Shown here one piece after another: positions 8,446-17,710 of a DNA stretch of 64,000 nt (position 1 is its first letter; each line of letters opens with the position of its first letter). Under the pieces are notes generated by a model. That model searched no databases and was not told the origin of the DNA. It saw only the letters and a list, made by a program, of their open reading frames with translations. Source of the DNA: Opitutia bacterium. Its GTDB lineage: Bacteria > Verrucomicrobiota > Verrucomicrobiia > Opitutales > UBA953. Location of the stretch: positions 1-64,000 of the forward strand of contig CANCHK010000001.1 of assembly GCA_947377865.1 (NCBI GenBank), given 5' to 3'. The position numbers and the translations under genes are program-made.

Positions 8446-9444
8446 TCAGTTACCCGATGATTTCAATGTCGTCCGCAGCCATTCGACCTCGATTGCGGTC
8501 ACCTCGGCGAACTTCTCTTTGTACACGCCGTAATGGGTGATGTCGGGGATGACGCGGTATTCGACCGGCACACCGTTAGCCTTGAGGATACCCGCGACCT
8601 TGCCGCCGTGCTGCCGGATGTCGACCAGTTCATCCTTCTCGGCGTCGACAAGCAACATCGGCACCTTGATCTTCGCCGCGGCCTCGATCGAATTGAATCC
8701 GACACTGCGCGCCGGGTTGGCTCGCATCATCTCATAGGTAGCCAATTTTCCGCCGAGCTTACCCGTTTCGAAAGGTACTGGTTCAGATTCACCGCGCGCC
8801 TGTTTCGTGGAGAGATCTTGGGCGGCCTTCTCAGCCGCAGGACCACGGGCGGACATGCCCGAGACCTGGGCGATCGCGAAACGGACACGGGCGTCGTTAC
8901 CGGCGACCCACGTGACGAGACCGCCGCCATAGCTCGAACCCCAGAGCCCGATCTGCTTGGCGTCGACCGATTTCTCTCCGGAGAGGAAACTGATCACTGC
9001 GCGAATATCCTCGGTCTGGTCCGCATAGTTCATCTGCCAGCGCACGGCGCGCGCCTCGACCTTGACGTTGCCGTTAGCATCAGGCCTGGGCTGGGCATCG
9101 AGCGTGATCAGCTTACTGTCGCTCTCACCCCATCCCCGGTAATCAAAGGAAAGAACAATGAACCCGGCACGGGCGAAGGCTGGTGCGGTCCGGTTGCCGA
9201 CCTTCGCCTTCGTGCCACCGGTGCCATTGCAGAGAACGAGGGCCGGCAACTTCTGGTCAGGCTTGAGCCCTTTCGGAGAAAAGAGATCCGCGGCCATCCG
9301 CACACCGTCGCAGTAAATCGACACCGGGCGCTTCTCGACGCCAGCCAGAGGGGCTTCGGCCGCGGCGAGCGTGCCCGCGAAGCAATAGAAGAAGCAGGAC
9401 AGAAAAGCGTTTCTCATGAGCAAGGCGGAAAAGGTTACCTTCAT
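8446..9444 (-). CDS. Exported alpha/beta hydrolase
   Basis: A 332-residue secreted hydrolase. An N-terminal hydrophobic segment (FLSCFFYCFAGTLAAAEA) looks like a signal peptide. The nucleophile elbow GSSYGG (GxSxG) is at about residue 170, the likely acid is in LLVDAEKDELVD at about 267, and the likely catalytic His is in DITHYGVY at about 304, giving a Ser-Asp-His triad in the usual order. An earlier strand has FDYRGWGESD, typical of the fold. Substrate is unknown; esterase or peptidase-like activity is possible. The second ATG at 9417 gives a shorter signal peptide and is an equally possible start. It stands alone, separated from both neighbours on the same strand. Confidence 0.88.
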   Translation of the reverse strand: MKVTFSALLMRNAFLSCFFYCFAGTLAAAEAPLAGVEKRPVSIYCDGVRMAADLFSPKGLKPDQKLPALVLCNGTGGTKAKVGNRTAPAFARAGFIVLSFDYRGWGESDSKLITLDAQPRPDANGNVKVEARAVRWQMNYADQTEDIRAVISFLSGEKSVDAKQIGLWGSSYGGGLVTWVAGNDARVRFAIAQVSGMSARGPAAEKAAQDLSTKQARGESEPVPFETGKLGGKLATYEMMRANPARSVGFNSIEAAAKIKVPMLLVDAEKDELVDIRQHGGKVAGILKANGVPVEYRVIPDITHYGVYKEKFAEVTAIEVEWLRTTLKSSGN

Positions 9445-9522
9445 AACCCCGACAAAGGGTAAAAGTTGGGGCCACCTTCGTCCTGATTTCGCAGCTTGAT
9501 CGAAACCGACAGCGCGACGGCC

Positions 9523-10374
9523 TCAGAGCCGGATGCGGAGCCGAGGCGAGATCGGCGTACCGGCGTCGCGGCGTGGGCGTTTCGGGCCTTTGCCAGAGGC
9601 CTCGTCATCGTCGGCGACCAGGGCTTCCTCGAATTCTTTCGGCATGGGCGAGGCAGCCTTGAAATCGACCTTTGCACCCTGCCAATCGAAGGACAGATGC
9701 GTCGACTCGGCGTGCAGGAAGAGGCGCTTGAAGCCGCGGGCAGTACCGACCGCTTTATTGAATTCGAAATCGCCGTAGGTACGGTCTCCGAGGATCGGAT
9801 GGCCGTGCGCGGCGGTCTGCACACGCAGCTGGTGGGTGCGACCCGTGCGGGGCTCGAGTTGGATAAGTGACAAGGGCAATGACCCGCCGGCCGAACGTTG
9901 CCAGGCGTAGACCGTCACCGCGGGCACTCCGGCGCCGGCCTCGGAACGCACGCCGCCGCCGGGGCCTTTCGACTTGGCCATCTGATCCTGCCAGGTGCCG
10001 CGGGGCGTACGTAGTCCTCGACCACGGATGAGAGCGAAATATTTCTTAGAGACCTGCGAACGGGCGAACATCTTGCGCACCAGATCGGCGACGCCTTCGT
10101 CGAGCGAAAGCAGCAAGGTTCCGCTAGTCGGGGAGTCGAGCCGGTTAAGGAGATAGACCCGTCGGATGCCACCCTTGCCGTCGCGCACGTGGAAGGCTTC
10201 CTCCTCGAGGGAGTAGTTTCCCGTAATCAGGATTGTGCCCTTTTCGGCCACTTCGCCCGGGTTAGGATGCGACAGGATGCCGTCAGGCTTCTCCACCGCG
10301 ATGAGCCCGCATTCATGCGTCGCCACGACGCGCACGCCGCGTCCGAACGGAATCCAATCAGTGGCCAAGGTCAT
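9523..10374 (-). CDS. RluA family RNA pseudouridine synthase
   Basis: A 283-residue protein with the RluA-type catalytic motif NRLDSPTSG at about residue 79, where the Asp is the catalytic residue that isomerises uridine in RNA. Other family blocks include AVEKPDGILSHP near the N-terminus, SKKYFALIRG and LEPRTGRTHQLRVQTAAHGHPILGD. Length is normal for an RluA enzyme without the S4 domain. The C-terminal tail is basic (KGPKRPRRDAG) and may help bind RNA. The substrate (rRNA or tRNA position) cannot be decided from sequence. Its ATG overlaps the stop of the TonB-like gene as TAATG. Confidence 0.93.
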   Translation of the reverse strand: MTLATDWIPFGRGVRVVATHECGLIAVEKPDGILSHPNPGEVAEKGTILITGNYSLEEEAFHVRDGKGGIRRVYLLNRLDSPTSGTLLLSLDEGVADLVRKMFARSQVSKKYFALIRGRGLRTPRGTWQDQMAKSKGPGGGVRSEAGAGVPAVTVYAWQRSAGGSLPLSLIQLEPRTGRTHQLRVQTAAHGHPILGDRTYGDFEFNKAVGTARGFKRLFLHAESTHLSFDWQGAKVDFKAASPMPKEFEEALVADDDEASGKGPKRPRRDAGTPISPRLRIRL

Positions 10375-11273
10375 TAGTAGTAATGGAAGTTGATTGTGAC
10401 CGTGTCACTCTCGCCATACATGGCGACCATATCTGCACGCCAGATGTCATAAGGGGCGGGCGCCATCACGGCGTCTTTGCAGGCCAGGGTCATCACCCGA
10501 GTGACTTCGGTACCGAGAATCTCAGTGTTGGTGACTGTGCCGTCTCGATGCAGGCGGAACCGAACAACCACGCCACCGCGGGAGACACTCTCGAACCGTG
10601 AACGTTCGATAATGCTCCACCAGCTCGATTGGATAGCCTCCATCATGCGCTGGGTGTAGTCGCCGTAATTACTGAAACGTGCGTCGATAGCGATGGAACC
10701 TGCGCGGCTGACGCCTACGGGGCGGCGCAACAAAAGGCCGGTGGTACCTGAAGGAACGGACGCGCGCGGACGGTCGGAATTGGCCGCAACGGGAGCCGGC
10801 GAGGCCTTGGGGGCCGACTTGCCTGGTCCAGGAGGCGGGGCGGCCTTGACCGGCGCCGCCATCGAAACCGACGGCTGGGAGATTGGCTGCGCCTCCGATT
10901 GGTCGATCGAACGCGGTTTGCCTTGAGCCAATCTGATCTGTTCGGAAGTGCCAGCGGACTTCGGCAAAGCTGAATGGGTGGGCTTTTTCTCCGGAACCGG
11001 TTGGGCGGCGGTCTGATTGCGAGACGAGGTAAACGGAGCCGTCTTAGGCACCGCCTGATTCGCTGCGGGATTGGTCTCGGCGAATCTCAGTTTAGGCGGC
11101 AGACGGGCTTCATCGATTTTGACGGGAGCCGTTAGGACTTCCACCGGACGGACAAGGAGGACGACCTTATGAAAGGTATCTGGCAAGGCCCAGAGGAGAA
11201 GCAGGTGCAGGCCGAGCGACACCACGACCGCAATAGCCGCTGACCGCAGGTCGATGGATTCTTCAGGCCGCAC
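10374..11273 (-). CDS. TonB-like energy transducer
   Basis: A 299-residue protein with an N-terminal membrane helix (AAIAVVVSLGLHLLLLWAL), a long proline/alanine/lysine-rich middle (about residues 60-190) and a C-terminal domain of about 100 residues containing YTQRMMEAIQSSWW and GGVVVRFRLHRDGTVTN, typical of the TonB C-terminal fold. TonB couples the inner-membrane proton gradient to outer-membrane transporters. The start codon is GTG, with no better ATG before the membrane helix. No ExbB/ExbD genes are in the window. It overlaps the pseudouridine synthase gene by translational coupling, a pairing with no evident functional logic. Confidence 0.85.
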   Translation of the reverse strand: MRPEESIDLRSAAIAVVVSLGLHLLLLWALPDTFHKVVLLVRPVEVLTAPVKIDEARLPPKLRFAETNPAANQAVPKTAPFTSSRNQTAAQPVPEKKPTHSALPKSAGTSEQIRLAQGKPRSIDQSEAQPISQPSVSMAAPVKAAPPPGPGKSAPKASPAPVAANSDRPRASVPSGTTGLLLRRPVGVSRAGSIAIDARFSNYGDYTQRMMEAIQSSWWSIIERSRFESVSRGGVVVRFRLHRDGTVTNTEILGTEVTRVMTLACKDAVMAPAPYDIWRADMVAMYGESDTVTINFHYY

Positions 11274-11323
11274 TTAGCCAAGTTAGACAGACCTCGCCCG
11301 ACTTCAAGCGTAGGCGAGGCCGA

Positions 11324-12232
11324 TTATCGGCCAGCGAATTCCTGTGTGAGCGCCGCCAGCGTCCGGCGGCAGTCTTCGCGCGTACCAATCACCACGTAGA
11401 GCTGGAAACTGTGGTGGGCCTGAATCGGCTCGGTCTGCTGGAGCCGGAAGACGCAGTTCCACTTCACGACCTTATCATGGTCGAACTTGAAACGGCCGTA
11501 ACCGACCTCGGGCTGACCCGCGGGCGGACGTGACGGCGTGAATACGCCCATGGCATGATTACCGGACGGAGTGGAAAGCACGACCGGATTACGCTGCTCA
11601 CCGTTCTGCCGGGGCAACGGCACGAGCGTCTCGGTCTTGGCATCGAAGCAGAGTTCTTCGCTGAAGGACCAAGGCATATAACCGGTCAGCGCCTCGAACT
11701 GCAGCACCTTATGCGGTCGGTCATCTGGCAAGTCGAACGTCACCTTGTAGTCCAAAACGTGATCCATGCCCGGACGGCCAATACTTACCTGCTTATTGAG
11801 GACATGATTCGACAATAGCGCGGTGTTCTGCGCGACGTGGCCGTGGGACTTCATGCCCGGGGCGAGCCAATAGGCCATCCGCGTCCGCGTCGTCAAGACG
11901 CCATCCTTGGCGGACAGAAATTCCAAACGGCTCGTCGATTTAGGACCGAGCGCATCCACGACCGAACCCGCCTCGGTCGGATTATAGCATTCGATATGAA
12001 AGACACCGTCGACGTCGGCGTTGATTGCAGACTGCAGCTGCCGGCCATGATCATGCGAATCGATGAATTCCACGCCAGCCCACTTCAAGGAATCGATGGC
12101 ACCAGCCAGGCGACTCGTGGTGCGGATGACGAGGGGCTTGCCACCGACCGTGCCGGAGATCTCGGCATCTCCGCTGACGGTAGGCGCCTGCGCGAATACC
12201 AGCGCAGGCAAAAGCAACAACCAGGCCTTCAT
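11324..12232 (-). CDS. Exported protein of unknown function
   Basis: A 302-residue protein with a signal peptide (MKAWLLLLPALVFAQ). The ORF track extends 71 codons further upstream, but that part lies inside maf; the ATG at 12232 overlaps the maf stop as ATGA and puts the signal peptide at the N-terminus. The mature protein is beta-rich with many aromatic and charged residues, for example FHIECYNPTEAG and YVVIGTREDCRRTLAALTQEF near the end. I do not recognise the family. It follows maf in one transcript; the relation to maf function is unclear. Confidence 0.8.
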   Translation of the reverse strand: MKAWLLLLPALVFAQAPTVSGDAEISGTVGGKPLVIRTTSRLAGAIDSLKWAGVEFIDSHDHGRQLQSAINADVDGVFHIECYNPTEAGSVVDALGPKSTSRLEFLSAKDGVLTTRTRMAYWLAPGMKSHGHVAQNTALLSNHVLNKQVSIGRPGMDHVLDYKVTFDLPDDRPHKVLQFEALTGYMPWSFSEELCFDAKTETLVPLPRQNGEQRNPVVLSTPSGNHAMGVFTPSRPPAGQPEVGYGRFKFDHDKVVKWNCVFRLQQTEPIQAHHSFQLYVVIGTREDCRRTLAALTQEFAGR

Positions 12233-12822
12233 GCGGTGAGCCTTTCTAGGAGGCCGAGAGCGGCGAGGCGGGCTTTCACGAATTCGACGGGCAAGCCCAT
12301 GATCGTTGAGATCGGCTGCTGGAAGTCGGCGATGATAATCTCCATACCCTGTTGGATACCGTAGGCGCCGGCCTTGTCCAAAGTGTTCACCAAGGATTGG
12401 TATCGGGTGATGTCGCCTTCGGAGAGAGTCCGAAAGCGCACCCAAGCGGTGACGTCATGCGACTCGTCGAGGCCGAGGGCAGGACAAAGCAGGCACACGC
12501 CGGTATGCACCGTGTGTTCACGGCCAGACAGGCTGCGGAGCATCGCGCGGGATTCGGCGAGATCGGCCGGCTTGTTTAAAGCCCGGTCGCCAAGGGCCAC
12601 CGTGGTATCGGAGCCGAGCACGATTGCCTCGGGATGAAGTCGTGAAACCGCCGCGGCCTTCAGGCGGGCGTTGTGCAAAACCATCTGCGCAGGGTCGGTC
12701 GTCGGATCCTCGTGCTCCGTCACTGCGGCCACCACAACGCGATGCGGAATGCCCGCTTCACGCAAGAGTTCCGTCCGCCGGGGCGAAGCGGAAGCGAGGA
12801 TAAGCGTGAGCGGAGATGGCAC
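12229..12822 (-). CDS. maf: Maf family nucleotide pyrophosphatase
   Basis: A 197-residue protein with the Maf signatures: LILASASPRRTELL at the N-terminus (phosphate-binding loop), LGSDTTVALGD in the centre with the catalytic Asp, and DKAGAYGIQQ near residue 145. Maf enzymes hydrolyse non-canonical or pyrimidine nucleoside triphosphates to monophosphates, acting as housecleaning enzymes or in division control. The start codon is GTG, immediately before the conserved N-terminal strand. It is the first gene of a two-gene unit with the exported protein downstream and is divergent from the pectate lyase gene. Confidence 0.93.
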   Translation of the reverse strand: MPSPLTLILASASPRRTELLREAGIPHRVVVAAVTEHEDPTTDPAQMVLHNARLKAAAVSRLHPEAIVLGSDTTVALGDRALNKPADLAESRAMLRSLSGREHTVHTGVCLLCPALGLDESHDVTAWVRFRTLSEGDITRYQSLVNTLDKAGAYGIQQGMEIIIADFQQPISTIMGLPVEFVKARLAALGLLERLTA

Positions 12823-12901
12823 CCCGCGAGCAGAGCGGAATAATCCCGATAAGACAACCGCAACAGCCGATGCCGTTTTCTGTCGTTTACTCCGTCCGCC
12901 C

Positions 12902-12930
12902 CACCCCTACCCCTATCTCTACCCCTCCCG
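12902..12930 (+). promoter_or_regulatory. C-rich tract in the leader of the pectate lyase gene
   Basis: The 5' leader contains CACCCCTACCCCTATCTCTACCCCTCCC, ending 6 nt before the ATG at 12936. The same kind of C-rich tract precedes moxR (2366) and the gene at 36153. The opposite strand has four or more G-runs and could form a G-quadruplex. No Shine-Dalgarno sequence is seen. Function unknown. Confidence 0.35.
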
Positions 12931-12935
12931 TCGCC

Positions 12936-13967
12936 ATGCGCCTACCTCTTATGCTGCTTCTATTCGTCATGCTCAGCCCGCTGGTCACCGCGGACGAGAG
13001 TGCCCGACGCTTCCTCAACAAACCCGACAGCTGGTTCGCCTCCGCCGAAGCGAAGAAGGTCGCCACCATCATCCTGAGCTTCCAATGCGACGCCGGCGGC
13101 TGGCCGAAGAACACCGACACCATCAGCAAGGCCTATGAAGGCGACCGGTCGAAGCTCCAACCCACCTTCGACAATAAGGGCACCGTCGACGAACTCCGCT
13201 TCATGGCGCGCATGTTCAACGCCACCCAAGACGAGACCTACCGTAAATCGTTCGACCGCGGCCTGGCCTACGTACTCTCAGCCCAATACCCGAACGGCGG
13301 GTGGCCGCAGTTCTTCCCATTGCGCAAAGGCTACTTCGACCACATCACTTTTAATGACGACGCCATGGTGCGCGTGCTGCGTCTCGTGCGCGAAGTGGCC
13401 ACGGAGAAGACCTACGCCTTCCTCGACGCCAAGACGCGCGCGTTATGCCAGCAGTCCTTCGACCTCGGTATCGCCTGCGTTCTCAAGTGCCAGATCTTCG
13501 TCGAAGGGAAGCCGACCGTCTGGTGCGCGCAGCACGACGAGAAGACGTTCGCTCCGGCCAAGGCCCGCACCTATGAACTTCCTTCCTTCAGTGGGTTCGA
13601 ATCCGTCGGCGTCGTCCGCCTCCTCATGAGCCTCGAGAAGCCGACACCTGAGATCACTGCTTCCATCGAAGGCGCCGTAGCCTGGTTCGAGTCGCATAAG
13701 GTCGTCGGCCAGCGCATCGACAAAGTGACGGATAAAGACGGGAAGCCCAACCTCGTCATGGTCGCTGACGCCAAGGCCCCCGCCCTCTGGGCTCGCTTCT
13801 ACGACCTCAAGACTGGCGCCCCTTATGTCTGCGACCGCGACGGCATCCCCAAGCCCCAGCTGGCGGACATCGGCTCCGAGCGCCGCAACGGTTACAGCTG
13901 GTTCGGCGAATACGCTCGCGACCTGCTTGCGAAGGACTATCCCAAGTGGAAACAAGAGCACCGATGA
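12936..13967 (+). CDS. Secreted pectate lyase, polysaccharide lyase family 10 type
   Basis: A 343-residue exported protein; signal peptide MRLPLMLLLFVMLSPLVTA. The ORF track begins 40 codons earlier in the intergenic region; the ATG at 12936 gives the signal peptide. Family blocks of PelA/Pel-15E (PL10) lyases are present: NGGWPQFFPLRKGYFDHITF at about residues 120-139 followed by NDDAM, WCAQHD at about residue 190, and SERRNGYSWFGEYARDLL at the C-terminus. PL10 enzymes cleave polygalacturonate by beta-elimination with calcium in an (alpha/alpha)3 fold. It is coupled by an ATGA overlap to the small membrane protein downstream and lies just before a PSD1/DUF1501 pair, which supports plant or algal polysaccharide use. 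Confidence 0.92.
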   Translation: MRLPLMLLLFVMLSPLVTADESARRFLNKPDSWFASAEAKKVATIILSFQCDAGGWPKNTDTISKAYEGDRSKLQPTFDNKGTVDELRFMARMFNATQDETYRKSFDRGLAYVLSAQYPNGGWPQFFPLRKGYFDHITFNDDAMVRVLRLVREVATEKTYAFLDAKTRALCQQSFDLGIACVLKCQIFVEGKPTVWCAQHDEKTFAPAKARTYELPSFSGFESVGVVRLLMSLEKPTPEITASIEGAVAWFESHKVVGQRIDKVTDKDGKPNLVMVADAKAPALWARFYDLKTGAPYVCDRDGIPKPQLADIGSERRNGYSWFGEYARDLLAKDYPKWKQEHR

Positions 13968-14416
13968 ACGCGACGCGCAAACGACTCCTCATCATCGCCG
14001 GTACGATCCTGCTCTTCGGAGTCAGTACTTTCATCGCGCGCAAGACGCTCGGAACCGCCCTCGGACTCCCCGAGACCAAGGTCTCGTATCACGCCAACCT
14101 CGCAGCGGTGCGTAAAGCCGGCGTGATCGAACAAGGATGGGTGCCCGAAATCCTACCTGCCGGCAGCAAAGACATCCAAGAGATCCATGTCCTTGATACC
14201 AATACCAGTTCAGGAACATTCCGATTCCCTTCCGCCGACCTGGACGCCTTCAAGGCGCAGGCCCGCCAGCTGGCCGGGGCGGAAGTGAAGGAACTCAGCA
14301 CCATTACCTACGTCGTTTATTCCCGAGACCGTAGCCGTTTCGAACTGATCCTGACGCCCGCCCCCAACACGGCCGAGGCCATGATCGGGGTCTGGAACAT
14401 GAAGCCTGTCCGCTGA
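13964..14416 (+). CDS. Small membrane-anchored protein coupled to the pectate lyase
   Basis: A 150-residue protein with an N-terminal membrane helix (LLIIAGTILLFGVSTFIA) after three basic residues, then a 115-residue extracytoplasmic domain of alternating strands and helices. The ORF track starts 6 codons earlier; the ATG at 13964 overlaps the lyase stop as ATGA. I do not recognise the family. Length and layout fit a small alpha/beta periplasmic domain; nothing points to an enzyme. A long minus-strand ORF across this gene and the next is a shadow. Confidence 0.75.
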   Translation: MNATRKRLLIIAGTILLFGVSTFIARKTLGTALGLPETKVSYHANLAAVRKAGVIEQGWVPEILPAGSKDIQEIHVLDTNTSSGTFRFPSADLDAFKAQARQLAGAEVKELSTITYVVYSRDRSRFELILTPAPNTAEAMIGVWNMKPVR

Positions 14417-14467
14417 ATTTCGGGGAACCTTCGGCATCGGCTTGCAGTCATAGCAGGGGCTGGTCTT

Positions 14468-17400
14468 ATGAAAGACCCGTCCCCGATGTCTTCGCGACTG
14501 TCCGCCCCCTTTGCCCTCGTGCTCACGGCCCTTGCCGTCGGCTCCCCGACCGCTTGGGCCGCGGATGACGCCCAGGCCGATAAGGCCGTCGCGCTCCTGG
14601 ACTCCCGTTGCTTCAAGTGCCACAGCCATGCCGCGGGCAAGAATAAGGGCGGCTTGGTCATGGATTCCCTCGCCGGACTCACCACCGGCGGAGACGGCGG
14701 CGCGGCGCTCATCCCGGGCGACCCGGCAAAGAGCCTCTTCCTTCAGAACATCCTCGAGACCGACCCGGAGAAGATGATGCCGCCCAAAGGCGATCGTCTG
14801 ACGAAAGATGAGGTCGCCCTTCTTCAAGTCTGGGTAAAGGCCGGAGCAACTTGGCCGAAGAGCCGTACCAAGGCGCCCGTCGCCGGCCGCTACCTCCCGG
14901 GAACCATCGGCGTGAAGGAAAAAGGCTGGTGGGCCTACCAAGCCGTCAAGCTCCCCGAACTTCCCGCCGGTAAGTCCGCGCACCCGATCGATCGCTTCAT
15001 CGACGCACCTCTCGCCAAGGAAGGCCTGACGCCCTCCGCCGAAGCCGATCGCGCCACACTGATCCGTCGCGTCACCTTCGACGCCACCGGCCTCCCGCCG
15101 ACACCGGAAGCCGTCGACGCCTTCGTCAAGTCCGCCGACCCGCAGGCTTACGAGAAGCTCGTCGACCGCCTCTTGGCTTCGCCCGCCTACGGGCAACGCA
15201 TGGCCCGCGCGTGGCTCGACCTCGTCCGCTATGCCGATAGCGACGGCTTCCGCATCGACGATTTCCGGCCCACCGCCTGGCGCTACCGAGATTACGTCAT
15301 CAAGGCCTTCAACGACAACAAGCCCTACGATCGCTTCGTCCAGGAACAGATTGCGGGTGACGAACTGTTCCCGGGCGACCCGCAGGCCCTCACCGCTCTC
15401 GGCTACCTTCGCCACTGGATCTACGAATACAATAATCGAGACGCCCGCGGCCAGTGGGAGAACATCCTCAACGACCTGACCGACACCACCGGCGACGTCT
15501 TCCTCGGCGCCGGTATGCAGTGCGCGCGCTGCCACGACCATAAGTTCGATCCGATCCTCCAGCGCGATTACTTCGCCCTCCGCAGCTTCTTCACCAACAC
15601 CCTGCCCGTCGAGAGCCGTGTCGCGTGGACGACGAAGGAAGCCGGCGAACATGCCCGCAAACTCGCGGCATGGGAGAAGGAGACAAAGGACATCCGAGAC
15701 GAAATCGCCGCGCTCGAAAAGAAATACCGCGACTCCGCGACCAAGAAGGCCGTGAAGATGTTCCCGGAAGATATCCAAGAGATGATTGCCAAGCCGGACG
15801 CGCAGCGCACGCCCTACGAGCAGCAAATCGCCGCGCTCGCCTGGAGGCAGGTCGACTACGAATACGCCCGCCTTGATCGCTCAATCAAGGGCGACGACAG
15901 TGTCAAACACGCCGACTTGAAGCGCCAGCTGGCCGAGCACGACAAGCAGAAGCCGGAAGACCCACCCTTTGTACTCAGCGTCCGCGAAACCGGCGTTCAA
16001 GGCGTCGACGCGGTGATCCCCAAGAAGAACACCATCGTTCCGCCCGCCTTTCTCACCGTCCTCAGCACCAGCTACCCCGCCGAACCCGCCACAATCACGC
16101 CGACCTCCGACGGCAGTTCCACCGGTCGCCGTGCCGTGCTCGCCCGCTGGCTGACCGAGAAGTCGAACCCCTTCACCGCCCGTCTCGCAATGAACCGCCT
16201 GTGGCAGCTCTGCTTCCGGCGCGGCCTGGCGCCCTACGCGAGCGATTTCGGTCGCCTCGGCGAACCGCCCTCCCACCCCGAGCTACTCGACTGGCTTTCC
16301 GCCGAGTTCATGGCGAAAGGCTGGGACCAGAAGGCCATGCATCGGCTCATCCTGACGAGCGCCGCCTATCGCCGCTCCTCGCAACACCCCGCTCCTAAGG
16401 ATGGCCAGCTCAAGGATCCGCAAAACGTCCTGCTCTGGCGCTTCCAACCTCAGCGTCTCGAAGCCGAGCAGATCCGCGACGCCGTCTTCAGCGCCTGCGG
16501 CGACCTAAAGACCGACAAGCAGGACGGACCGAGCGTCGTCTACGGCGAACCCGTCCGTAGCATCTTCACGCGCATCATGCGCAATAATCGCGACCCGCTG
16601 GCCGACGTCTTCGACGCGCCGCAGTGGTTCAGCAGCGCCTCGTCCCGCGACGTCACCACGACCCCAATCCAGTCGCTGCTCCTGCTCAACAGCCCGTTCA
16701 TGCTCAAACGCGGCGAGATCCTCGCAGGGCGTATCGCCAAGGAAGTGCCCAGCGATGAAGCCGCCCAGATCCGCCGTCTCTATCAAGTGCTATTCGCTCG
16801 CACGCCTACCGCGGACGAGGCCGCACGCTCCGCGGCCTTCCTAAAGGAGGTCCGCTCCCAGAAAAACTCCTCGGCGGTGGACGCCGCCGTCGCCAACGAC
16901 TTCCTGCCCGAGAAAGTCCCGTTCCGTGACGGACAGGGCGCCCACATGGACCTAGCCCACCGCAAGCCGTTCATCGCCCGCGGCGCTTCTGAGGCCGACT
17001 TCGCCCAAGGCTTCACTATCGAGGGCGTCATCGTACCCCGCACCGTGAGCGACACTGGCGCCGTCCGCGTGATCGCCGCCCAAGTCGGCAAAGGGAAGAC
17101 CGACGGCTACTGGCAGTTCGGTGTGACCGGCCAGAAGTCACGCCGCGCCCCGCGCGTACTCGTACTCCAAGCCCTTGGCCCCCTCCTTGGCGGCAAGTTC
17201 GGCGAAGCCGTCCAATTCTCGAACCTGCGGATCGAGATGAACAAACCTTATTACGTCGCTGCCGCCGTGCGTTATGCGGACAAGAACGGCCCCGGTGAGG
17301 TCACCTTCACCCTCAAAGACCTCGCAAACGACGACGAGCCCCTGCTGCATGACCGCGTCGCCACGAACCTCACCGGCGTGCGCTCCGCGACCCAGCCGAT

Positions 17401-17710
17401 TCAACTCGGCGGCAAGGGCACCGACCGGGAAAGCTCCTTCCACGGCGTGCTCGACGACGTCCGCCTGAGCGCCGGCTCGCTCGACGACCAAGCGCTCCTG
17501 TACGCCAACGAAGACGTCAAGCCGAGTGCCCTCGGCTTCTGGCGCTTCGAGAACAAGACCGGCACGATGCGCGACTCCTCCGGCAAAGGACGTGACCTGG
17601 CCATCGGCGAAGCCAAGGCGGTCGCCCCCGAAGCGAAGATCACCCATGCGCCATTGGCTGCGCTCTGCCACGCCTTGCTCAACTCCTCCGAATTCCTCTA
17701 CGTCGAATGA
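14468..17710 (+). CDS. PSD1-type cytochrome protein (PSCyt1-DUF1549-DUF1553) with LamG-like domain near the C-terminus
   Basis: A 1080-residue exported protein; the signal peptide is FALVLTALAVGSPTAWAA, and the ATG at 14486 is an alternative start. A planctomycete-type cytochrome C domain (PSCyt1) is at residues 35-125 with one haem motif CFKCH and the sixth-ligand region MMPPKGDRL. DUF1549 follows (LIRRVTFDATGLPPTPEAVDAF at about 195), with a second Cys pair CARCHDH at about 352. DUF1553 occupies about 535-800 (ARWLTEKSNPFTARLAMNR). A beta-rich LamG-like domain (about 810-1055) is inserted before the last DUF1553 segment, HALLNSSEFLYVE. Families of this type accompany polysaccharide degradation genes; the reaction is not established. 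It overlaps the DUF1501 gene by ATGA. Confidence 0.93.
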   Translation: MKDPSPMSSRLSAPFALVLTALAVGSPTAWAADDAQADKAVALLDSRCFKCHSHAAGKNKGGLVMDSLAGLTTGGDGGAALIPGDPAKSLFLQNILETDPEKMMPPKGDRLTKDEVALLQVWVKAGATWPKSRTKAPVAGRYLPGTIGVKEKGWWAYQAVKLPELPAGKSAHPIDRFIDAPLAKEGLTPSAEADRATLIRRVTFDATGLPPTPEAVDAFVKSADPQAYEKLVDRLLASPAYGQRMARAWLDLVRYADSDGFRIDDFRPTAWRYRDYVIKAFNDNKPYDRFVQEQIAGDELFPGDPQALTALGYLRHWIYEYNNRDARGQWENILNDLTDTTGDVFLGAGMQCARCHDHKFDPILQRDYFALRSFFTNTLPVESRVAWTTKEAGEHARKLAAWEKETKDIRDEIAALEKKYRDSATKKAVKMFPEDIQEMIAKPDAQRTPYEQQIAALAWRQVDYEYARLDRSIKGDDSVKHADLKRQLAEHDKQKPEDPPFVLSVRETGVQGVDAVIPKKNTIVPPAFLTVLSTSYPAEPATITPTSDGSSTGRRAVLARWLTEKSNPFTARLAMNRLWQLCFRRGLAPYASDFGRLGEPPSHPELLDWLSAEFMAKGWDQKAMHRLILTSAAYRRSSQHPAPKDGQLKDPQNVLLWRFQPQRLEAEQIRDAVFSACGDLKTDKQDGPSVVYGEPVRSIFTRIMRNNRDPLADVFDAPQWFSSASSRDVTTTPIQSLLLLNSPFMLKRGEILAGRIAKEVPSDEAAQIRRLYQVLFARTPTADEAARSAAFLKEVRSQKNSSAVDAAVANDFLPEKVPFRDGQGAHMDLAHRKPFIARGASEADFAQGFTIEGVIVPRTVSDTGAVRVIAAQVGKGKTDGYWQFGVTGQKSRRAPRVLVLQALGPLLGGKFGEAVQFSNLRIEMNKPYYVAAAVRYADKNGPGEVTFTLKDLANDDEPLLHDRVATNLTGVRSATQPIQLGGKGTDRESSFHGVLDDVRLSAGSLDDQALLYANEDVKPSALGFWRFENKTGTMRDSSGKGRDLAIGEAKAVAPEAKITHAPLAALCHALLNSSEFLYVE

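Noticed and set aside
14210-15826. 538-residue minus-strand ORF over the first PSD1 gene
   Set aside because: Antisense to a clearly recognised gene with conserved domains; no recognisable domain in the shadow frame.
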